From contig FR898490.1 in the NCBI GenBank assembly GCA_000437515.1, positions 5,861 through 12,053 on the forward strand: 6,193 nucleotides of DNA, given 5' to 3'. Positions 1 to 4,753 of the stretch are shown one piece after another (position 1 is the stretch's first letter; each line of letters opens with the position of its first letter). This DNA is from Acidiphilium sp. CAG:727. GTDB lineage: Bacteria; Bacillota; Clostridia; Christensenellales; Borkfalkiaceae. A program made the position numbers and the translations under genes. Below the pieces are notes generated by a model. It ran no database searches. It was not told where the DNA came from and saw nothing but the letters and a program-made list of their open reading frames with translations.

Positions 1-1
1 T

Positions 2-1537
2 CCCGTTGCGCCGTGTGGGTGCTGCGGCGCCGAAACCATGGATATGGATCCTATGACCATCAAGGCGGTATGGGGCTTTAACGGGACGGAAAGACCGGGC
101 GCGGTTTATCTTGCGTCGGTACTCGCTACCCATAACCAGAAAGGACTTCCCGCGTTCGGCATTTACGGACACGAAGTACAGGAAGCCGACGACACTTCTA
201 TCCCTGCCGACGTAAGCGAGAAGATTCTCCGCTTTGCAAGGGCGGCTGTCGCAGTCGCCACCATGAGGGGTAAATCTTACCTTCAGATCGGTTCGGTTAC
301 GATGGGTATCGGCGGCTCGATTATCAGCCCCGAATTTTTCGAAGAGTATCTCGGTATGAGAGTGGAATCGGTTGACGAAGTAGAAATCATCCGCAGAATG
401 ACCGAAGGTATTTACGACAGAACGGAATATAAAAAGGCTCTTGCCTGGGTTAAAGAAAAATGCAGACCGGACTTCGATAAAAACCCCGTCGAAATGCAGA
501 AAACTCCCGCTCAGAAAGAAAAAGACTGGGAATTTACCGCTAAAATGGCGTGCATTATAAAGGATTTGTTCAACGGCAACAAACGCCTTCCGAAGGGCAG
601 AGAAGAAGAAATGGTCGGACACAACGCCATCGTAGGCGGCTTCCAGGGACAAAGACAGTGGACGGACTTTTATCCCAACTGCGATTTCCCCGAATCCATT
701 CTCAACTCCTCGTTCGACTGGAACGGCGCGAGAGAGCCCTATATTTTAGGTACGGAAAACGATACGCTTAACGCTACGAGTATGCTGTTTATGAAACTCC
801 TTACCGGCAGAGCGCAGATGTTCGCGGACGTAAGAACTTACTGGTCGGGCGACGCCGTAAAGAGAGTTACCGGCTACGAACTCGAAGGACGCGCGAAAGA
901 AGCGGACGGTTTCATTCACCTTATCAATTCGGGCGCGTGCTGCGTTGACGCCTGCGGCGAAGTCAAAGACGAAAACGGCAACGCCGTCATGAAAAAGTGG
1001 TGGGAAGTTACCGACGCGGATATCGACACGATGATGAACGCTACGACCTGGCCGTACGCCGATTTGGGTTACTTCCGCGGCGGCGGTTATTCGTCGAGAT
1101 TCGTAACCCGCGCGGAAATGCCCGCTACCATGATAAGACTTAACCTTATCAAAGGTCTGGGTCCCGTACTTCAGATCGTCGAAGGCTGGACGGTTAAACT
1201 TCCCGACGAAGTTACCGATAAACTCTGGAAGAGAACGGACTACACCTGGCCGTGCACCTGGTTTGCTCCGCGCGTAACGGGTAAGGGCGCGTTCAAGTCC
1301 GCTTACGACGTCATGAACAACTGGGGCGCGAACCACGGCGCGATTTCTTACGGACATATCGGGGCAGACCTTATCACTATGTGCTCGATGCTCCGTATCC
1401 CCGTATGTATGCACAACGTAGACGAAAACGACATCTATCGTCCGTCGGCATGGGGCGCGTTCGGTATGGACAAAGAAGGTCAGGACTATCGCGCTTGCGC
1501 CGCTTACGGTCCTCTCTATAAAAACATAAGAAAATAA
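2..1537 (+). CDS. fucI: L-fucose isomerase, C-terminal ~85% (5' end outside window)
   Basis: FucI is a cytoplasmic, Mn2+-dependent ketol isomerase that converts L-fucose to L-fuculose (and often D-arabinose to D-ribulose), the first step of fucose catabolism. The frame is open from base 2. The residues before the ATG at 38 (PCGCCGAET) continue the family alignment, so that ATG is internal; by comparison with the ~590-residue E. coli enzyme as I remember it, about 85 residues lie upstream. Counting from the ATG at 38, family blocks are WGFNGTERPGAVYL, DADDTSIPADV-like (here EADDTSIPADV), GFQGQRQWTDFYP, NSSFDWNGAREP, FRGGGYSSRF, IKGLGPVLQI, NWGANHG and RIPVCMHNV. The metal/catalytic residues correspond to E240 (TEND), D264 (ADVRTYW) and H433 (GANHG), equivalent to E337, D361 and H528 of E. 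coli FucI. The frame has no break and ends in TAA. Next to a GH78-type hydrolase, it probably handles a sugar released inside the cell. Identity is very secure; substrate range is inferred. Confidence 0.96.
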   Translation, partial: PVAPCGCCGAETMDMDPMTIKAVWGFNGTERPGAVYLASVLATHNQKGLPAFGIYGHEVQEADDTSIPADVSEKILRFARAAVAVATMRGKSYLQIGSVTMGIGGSIISPEFFEEYLGMRVESVDEVEIIRRMTEGIYDRTEYKKALAWVKEKCRPDFDKNPVEMQKTPAQKEKDWEFTAKMACIIKDLFNGNKRLPKGREEEMVGHNAIVGGFQGQRQWTDFYPNCDFPESILNSSFDWNGAREPYILGTENDTLNATSMLFMKLLTGRAQMFADVRTYWSGDAVKRVTGYELEGRAKEADGFIHLINSGACCVDACGEVKDENGNAVMKKWWEVTDADIDTMMNATTWPYADLGYFRGGGYSSRFVTRAEMPATMIRLNLIKGLGPVLQIVEGWTVKLPDEVTDKLWKRTDYTWPCTWFAPRVTGKGAFKSAYDVMNNWGANHGAISYGHIGADLITMCSMLRIPVCMHNVDENDIYRPSAWGAFGMDKEGQDYRACAAYGPLYKNIRK

Positions 1538-1540
1538 TTT

Positions 1541-1590
1541 AAGCGTAACGCTTACTTTCCCCTGCGGATGACCGTAGGGGAAGTTTGCGT
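1541..1590 (+). terminator. Intercistronic hairpin after fucI (weak terminator or attenuator)
   Basis: Just after the fucI stop a small hairpin (AAGCG-TAA-CGCTT, 1541-1553) is followed by a strong one. Bases 1557-1567 pair with 1572-1582 (TTCCCCTGCGG with CCGTAGGGGAA) as 11 pairs including one G-T wobble, around an ATGA loop. The tail is GTTTGCGTATTTT rather than an unbroken T run, so complete termination is doubtful. It lies 21 bases before the next start codon and could dampen or separate expression of the glycosidase, or protect the fucI mRNA 3' end. I see no good promoter in the 66-bp gap, so read-through from fucI is the simplest source of the downstream transcript. Confidence 0.6.
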
Positions 1591-1603
1591 ATTTTAAGGT
1601 AAA

Positions 1604-3673
1604 ATGAAAACTATCTGGTACGATAAAGAAAACGAAGTCAATTCTTACGCGGAATGCGTAAGCCGCTTTCGCTACGACGACGGCGAGTGCTACGCCGATA
1701 TTTCCGCCGACGGAGAATTCGAATTATATATTAACGGCAAATTCGCGGCTAACGGTCAATATCCCGATTATCCCTTTTATAAGGTATACGAGCGCGTCGA
1801 TATAAGCGAATTTTGCGTAAAAGGCGAAAACGTTATCGCCGTAAGGGCGTATCACGACGGACTTAAAAACAGTTCCGTATGGTATCCGAAGACGGCGGGG
1901 GTTGCTTTCAGAGTATTTTCGGGCGAAACGGTTTTGACCGAATCCGACGAAAATACCCTTGTAAGAAAGTCGCTCGTCTATAAGTCGGGCGATATGGAAG
2001 TCATAACCAATCAACTCGGATATTCCTATAAAGCGGATCTGACGAAAGAAGACGACTGGAAAACTCGTATCGGCTGCGACGGCTTCGTAAACGCAGAGGT
2101 CAAAGACGCCGATTATACTTTTAATCCTCGTCCCGTAAAGCGTTGCTTGCTGTCCTCGCCGCTCGAAAGTAAAGCGGTCATGCAGGGCTATTTCGTAGAA
2201 GCCGGCGGAGATCTGCCGTCGCTTAAAGCGCAGAACGCTCTTTTGGGCTTCGTAAGATTTTCGGATATGACGGGCAAAGATAAGATAAAATTTGCCGATA
2301 AACCCGTCGGATTTGCCTGCGAAAAAGGCGACGGAATTTACGCCGTATACGACCTCGGCAGAGAAACTTCGGGGTATATGAACTTCGATATTACCGTTGA
2401 CGAAGACGCGGATATGATCGTCGCTTACGGCGAACACCTGTTCGACGGCAGAGTAAGGGCCGAAATAGGGCTCAGAAATTTCGCTTTTTCGGTTAAACTC
2501 AAAAAGGGCAAAAACGTCTTTTCAAATTATATACGCCGCCTGGGGCTTCGGTATCTGCAAGTGTACATATATGCGCATAAGGCGACTATCGATAAATTGA
2601 CGGTACGGGAATATTTTTATCCCGTCGAAGAATTACCGAAAAAATTCAACGATAAACTCGTCGAAAAAATCTACGAAACGGGCGTAAGAACGTTAAGGCT
2701 CTGCATGCACGAGCATTACGAAGACTGCCCGTGGCGCGAACAGGCTCTTTACGCGATGGATTCGAGAAATCAGATGCTTTTCGGTTACGGCGCGTTCGGC
2801 GAATACGAATACCCCAGGGCGAGTTTAAGGACTATCGCGCTTTCTACCGACGAAGACGGATTGTTTTCGCTCTGTTCCCCCGCAAAGATGAATATAACCA
2901 TTCCTATATTCTCGCTTTTCTGGGTGCTTGCGCTTTACGAAAACGCGAAAGCGGATACGGATAAAAAATTCCTTGCCGAAATGATACCGCACGCCGAGCG
3001 TATAGCCGATATTTTCGCGGCAAGACTTACCGAAAACGGCGTAGAGAGTTTTCAGGGCGTAAGGTACTGGAACTTTTACGAATGGTCGGCGGGGCTTGAC
3101 GGCGGCGAAATTTTCAAAAAAGTCGAAAGCGCGCCGTCGAAAGATATAATACCCACGGCAATACTCGCTTTGGCTGCGGAATATATTTCCGAACTCGAAA
3201 AAATTCTCGACAGAAAAGAGCAAGCCGAAACTTATCGTAAACTTTCCGAAAAAGCCGCGTCTGCGGTCGGTAGTTTCTACGACGAAGAAAGCGGGCTTTA
3301 CTATTCCTATATAAAAGACGGTAAAAAGACGGGATTGCACTCCTATTCGCTTGCCGCGGCGCTGTATTCGGGCGCGGTCGGTAAAGAAAGAGCGAAAAAA
3401 ATAGCAGAACTTTTAATCTCGAAAGACGAAAGAATTACGCCTTGTACGCCTGCGGCGTTGCAACTTTATTACGAAGCGATAATCACTTATTCCAAAAACG
3501 GACTTGACTTCGTCTGGAACGATATTGAGGAACGTTTCGGAAAGATGATATATTCGGGCGCGACTTCTCTTTGGGAAACCGATCTCGGCGAAGCGGACTT
3601 TGACGAAGGCGGCAGCCTTTGTCACGCATGGTCGGCTGTTCCTTGTTATATCTACGACAAATTCGGCAGATAA
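1604..3673 (+). CDS. GH78-type glycoside hydrolase (alpha-L-rhamnosidase-like), compact, lacking C-terminal domain
   Basis: This 689-residue protein resembles family GH78, inverting enzymes that remove terminal alpha-L-rhamnose. Residues ~15-110 look like the N-terminal beta-sandwich of bacterial rhamnosidases (ELYINGK, then VDISEFCVKGENVIAVRAY). Residues ~245-345 form a second beta domain (YDLGRETSGYMNFDI, then RYLQVYIY). Residues ~350-689 are the (alpha/alpha)6 catalytic barrel. The motif DCPWREQALYAMD carries D374, E379 (general acid position) and D386, matching the D567/E572/D579 spacing of Bacillus RhaB; SLWETD carries E658, the general base position; H674 is in the usual His-Ala/Gly-Trp-Ser segment. 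The protein ends 15 residues after H674, so the usual C-terminal beta domain is absent. Many GH78 enzymes exceed 850 residues. There is no signal peptide, so it should be cytoplasmic. The start has AAGG four bases upstream. Fold and catalytic residues are well supported; rhamnose specificity is not, because the neighbour is a fucose isomerase. Confidence 0.88.
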   Translation: MKTIWYDKENEVNSYAECVSRFRYDDGECYADISADGEFELYINGKFAANGQYPDYPFYKVYERVDISEFCVKGENVIAVRAYHDGLKNSSVWYPKTAGVAFRVFSGETVLTESDENTLVRKSLVYKSGDMEVITNQLGYSYKADLTKEDDWKTRIGCDGFVNAEVKDADYTFNPRPVKRCLLSSPLESKAVMQGYFVEAGGDLPSLKAQNALLGFVRFSDMTGKDKIKFADKPVGFACEKGDGIYAVYDLGRETSGYMNFDITVDEDADMIVAYGEHLFDGRVRAEIGLRNFAFSVKLKKGKNVFSNYIRRLGLRYLQVYIYAHKATIDKLTVREYFYPVEELPKKFNDKLVEKIYETGVRTLRLCMHEHYEDCPWREQALYAMDSRNQMLFGYGAFGEYEYPRASLRTIALSTDEDGLFSLCSPAKMNITIPIFSLFWVLALYENAKADTDKKFLAEMIPHAERIADIFAARLTENGVESFQGVRYWNFYEWSAGLDGGEIFKKVESAPSKDIIPTAILALAAEYISELEKILDRKEQAETYRKLSEKAASAVGSFYDEESGLYYSYIKDGKKTGLHSYSLAAALYSGAVGKERAKKIAELLISKDERITPCTPAALQLYYEAIITYSKNGLDFVWNDIEERFGKMIYSGATSLWETDLGEADFDEGGSLCHAWSAVPCYIYDKFGR

Positions 3674-3727
3674 AGCCGTTCGTCTAACGATAATATTCGT
3701 GTCATTCCGTCATCGCGTCAATGGCGA

Positions 3728-3759
3728 GTTAAATAATTTGCTTGCAAGGATTATTTAAC
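3728..3759. repeat. 10-bp perfect hairpin with palindromic loop
   Basis: GTTAAATAAT (3728-3737) is the exact reverse complement of ATTATTTAAC (3750-3759). The 12-base loop contains the self-complementary octamer CTTGCAAG (3741-3748). No T run follows, so it is not a standard terminator. It sits 55 bases after the glycosidase stop and directly upstream of the cloverleaf-like element, and is probably part of the same repeat unit. Confidence 0.7.
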
Positions 3760-3763
3760 GAAG

Positions 3764-3843
3764 GTATTCATAAGGCGATTGCAATTGAGTATCAATTGCT
3801 TAAACGTTAGTTTCAAACGCGTTAGCGTTAATCGCCGAATAGC
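3764..3843. repeat. Cloverleaf-like nested palindrome (four-way junction)
   Basis: An outer stem GGCGATT (3774-3780) pairs perfectly with AATCGCC (3830-3836). It extends outward through a 4-base bulge by TATTC (3765-3769) with GAATA (3837-3841). Inside are three perfect hairpins almost back to back: GCAATTG-AGTAT-CAATTGC (3781-3799), AAAC-GTTA-GTTT (3802-3813) and AACGC-GTTA-GCGTT (3816-3829), with only 0-2 unpaired bases between them. The arms are perfectly complementary, so either strand, as RNA or single-stranded DNA, could adopt the fold. It is not a tRNA: there is no D-loop, T-loop or anticodon geometry. Function unknown. Confidence 0.75.
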
Positions 3844-3895
3844 AGTAGCGTGGCGATCCCCGCAATAAAGGGCGGTATTCGACTGACTTAAAATC

Positions 3896-3978
3896 AAAAC
3901 GAAAGAGCCGAAACGCAAGGAAAATCCTTTGCGCCAAAACGCAAGGAAAATCCTTTGCGTTTCGGCTCTTTCGTTTTT
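3896..3978 (+). terminator. Strong terminator-like inverted repeat with duplicated inner hairpin
   Basis: The outer arms at 3896-3913 and 3960-3977 are perfect 18-bp complements (AAAACGAAAGAGCCGAAA with its reverse complement), and the right arm runs into a T tract (TTTTT at 3974-3978, then CTCTCTTT). Enclosed are two identical 23-base units at 3911-3933 and 3937-3959, each folding as CGCAAGGA/TCCTTTGCG with an AAA loop and one bulged base. The RNA can form a Y-shaped three-way junction. The position between the glycosidase and the promoter of the next operon fits a rho-independent terminator. The A-rich left flank suggests it could also work on the opposite strand. Confidence 0.8.
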
Positions 3979-4027
3979 CTCTCTTTCGTCAGCGTAAAAT
4001 TATTTTGAAAAAAGTTATTAAAAACGG

Positions 4028-4056
4028 TTGACAAACCGTCTGCGAAAGAATATACT
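4028..4056 (+). promoter_or_regulatory. Consensus sigma70/sigmaA promoter of the metal-resistance operon
   Basis: The -35 hexamer TTGACA (4028-4033) is a perfect match to consensus. A 17-bp spacer (4034-4050) leads to the -10 hexamer TATACT (4051-4056), one mismatch from TATAAT. The predicted transcription start is near 4062-4064, about 50 bases before the ArsR-family start codon. Its strength fits a promoter kept silent by a repressor. Confidence 0.88.
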
Positions 4057-4059
4057 GTA

Positions 4060-4085
4060 AACAGTTGAATAATTGTTCAACCGTT
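4060..4085. promoter_or_regulatory. Probable ArsR/SmtB-family operator
   Basis: GTTGAA (4064-4069) and TTCAAC (4076-4081) form a perfect inverted repeat around a 6-base centre, extended outward after one mismatch by AAC/GTT (4060-4062 and 4083-4085). The TGAA-N6-TTCA core has the spacing of the SmtB-type 12-2-12 operator. It overlaps the predicted transcription start just downstream of the -10 box, where a bound repressor would block initiation. A matching half-site, AACGGTTGA at 4023-4031, overlaps the -35 box. Binding by the adjacent gene product is inferred. Confidence 0.75.
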
Positions 4086-4111
4086 AGCAAACGTAAAACA
4101 CGGAGAAATAT

Positions 4112-4468
4112 ATGAAAGACGAAATCAGGATGTGCGAATGCGAACACACTCACGAAAACGTGCTTGAAAAGGTAAGGGCAATGATGCCCGACGAAGACCT
4201 CGTTTACGACGTTGCGGAACTTTTCAAAGTATTCGGCGACAGTACCCGGACGAATATCTTAATGGCTCTTTTCGAAAGCGAAATGTGCGTATGCGATATA
4301 GGCGCGCTTCTCAATATGACTAAATCCGCCATATCTCATCAATTGCGCATACTTCGTCAAAGTAAACTCGTCAAGTCGAGAAAGTGCGGGAAAGAGGTGT
4401 TTTATTCGCTTGCCGACGAACACGTCATTAAAATTTTCGAAATGGCGATAGAACACGTTAAAGAATAA
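4112..4468 (+). CDS. ArsR/SmtB-family metal-sensing repressor (CadC/SmtB-like)
   Basis: This 118-residue winged-helix protein is expected to be a homodimeric repressor that leaves DNA on binding Zn(II), Cd(II) or Pb(II). The core fits the family: LFKVFGDSTRTNILMAL (dimer and first helices), then CVCDIGALLNMTKSAISHQLRIL (helix-turn-helix, S72-R79 region as recognition helix), then the wing around KCGKEVFYSL. Two metal-site signatures are visible. The alpha3N site has C59 and C61 in EMCVCD plus an N-terminal tail with C8, C10, H12 and H14. The alpha5 site is D102-x-H104-x10-H115-x2-E118, identical in spacing to SmtB. The start has GGAGA at 4102-4106, five bases upstream. The gene lies first in an operon with an HMA protein and a P1B ATPase, behind a promoter carrying a matching operator, so autoregulation is likely. 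CadC- versus SmtB/ZiaR-type specificity cannot be settled by sequence. Confidence 0.94.
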   Translation: MKDEIRMCECEHTHENVLEKVRAMMPDEDLVYDVAELFKVFGDSTRTNILMALFESEMCVCDIGALLNMTKSAISHQLRILRQSKLVKSRKCGKEVFYSLADEHVIKIFEMAIEHVKE

Positions 4469-4484
4469 TCGATAATGCGATTAT
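4465..4484 (+). repeat. Small hairpin over the regulator stop codon
   Basis: ATAATCG (4465-4471) pairs perfectly with CGATTAT (4478-4484) around a 6-base loop and covers the TAA of the ArsR-family gene. It is AT-rich and lacks a T tract, so it is unlikely to terminate. It might mark an mRNA processing or translational-uncoupling point between the regulator and the HMA gene, or be chance. Confidence 0.35.
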
Positions 4485-4517
4485 AAAACGTAAAGATAAA
4501 AATCAAAGGAGTAAATT

Positions 4518-4733
4518 ATGAAAAAGGTAGTAAGAATCAAAAATCTGGATTGCGCCAACTGCGCCGCGGCGCTTGAAAGGGCGGTTGCCAAAATCGACGG
4601 AGTCAATTCCGTAAACGTAAGTTTTATCGGCGAAAAAATGACGCTCGATTACGATGAAAACAAAAACGTTCTCGACGAAATAAAGACCGCCGCAAAAAAA
4701 CTCGAACCAGACTGGGAATTTATAGGTTTATAA
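4518..4733 (+). CDS. Free-standing heavy-metal-associated (HMA) domain protein
   Basis: This 71-residue protein is a single HMA domain of about the usual size (ferredoxin-like beta-alpha-beta-beta-alpha-beta fold) with no membrane segment or signal peptide, so it should be a soluble cytoplasmic metal-binding protein. The metal loop is NLDCANCA, with C12 and C15 as ligands and D11 just before them. The DCxxC form is typical of the N-terminal domains of ZntA/CadA-type Zn/Cd/Pb pumps, whereas copper chaperones usually have GMxCxxC. A good ribosome site (AAAGGAG, 4505-4511) lies 6 bases before the ATG. It follows the regulator by 49 bases and precedes the ATPase by 20, and the ATPase lacks such a domain, so it probably passes metal to or regulates that pump in trans. 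Annotation pipelines may call it a generic cation transporter or copper chaperone; the context argues against copper. Confidence 0.92.
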   Translation: MKKVVRIKNLDCANCAAALERAVAKIDGVNSVNVSFIGEKMTLDYDENKNVLDEIKTAAKKLEPDWEFIGL

Positions 4734-4753
4734 TCTGAAGGAAATGATTTTTT

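Larger units (their letters stand above)
3701..3863. repeat. Probable dispersed palindromic repeat element (MITE/REP-like)
   Basis: The outer segments GTCAATGGCGAG (3717-3728) and AGCGTGGCGATCCCCGC (3847-3863) resemble the halves of the widespread dispersed bacterial repeat of the form GTCATTGCGAG...AGCG..GCAATCCC, recalled from general knowledge. Between them lie two nested palindromic structures. ATCGC at 3712-3716 can pair with GCGAT at 3853-3857, so the whole unit could fold on itself. It has no coding capacity. Boundaries are approximate, and only one copy is in this window, so repeat status is inference. Confidence 0.4.
3674..4111. other. Gene-free, structure-rich intergenic region
   Basis: This 438-bp stretch separates the glycosidase from the metal-resistance operon. 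I find no convincing gene in it on either strand. In order it holds a 10-bp hairpin (3728-3759), a cloverleaf-like nested palindrome (3764-3843), a repeat-like tail (3847-3875), a large terminator-like inverted repeat (3896-3978), a spacer, then the promoter, operator and leader of the ArsR-family gene. Each part is listed separately. Confidence 0.85.

Noticed and set aside
38..40. ATG at 38 as the true fucI start
   Set aside because: The frame is open upstream to the window edge and the preceding residues align with the family, so the real start is outside the window.
746..1414. A 222-codon - strand frame inside fucI
   Set aside because: Antisense shadow of a well-conserved fucI; no family resemblance and no ribosome site.
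1724..2437. A 237-codon - strand frame, and others at 2825-3340 and 3413-3625
   Set aside because: Antisense shadows of the GH78-type gene; no recognisable motifs.
3660..3760. Frameshift as the reason the GH78-type protein ends early
   Set aside because: I saw no continuation of a C-terminal domain in any of the three forward frames after 3673; the sequence there turns into palindromic non-coding DNA.
3774..3836. tRNA gene, suggested by a cloverleaf with a 7-bp closing stem
   Set aside because: At 63 bases it is too short, the first hairpin follows the stem with no linker, loops are 4-5 bases, and there is no T-loop consensus, D-loop or 7-base anticodon loop.
3774..3836. Integron attC site
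   Set aside because: No recognisable R'/R'' core (GTTRRRY-type) pairs at the ends, no integrase and no gene cassette layout.
3911..3959. CRISPR-like array from two identical 23-base repeats
   Set aside because: Only two units with a 3-base spacer, enclosed in a terminator-like inverted repeat; no spacers of usable length and no cas genes.
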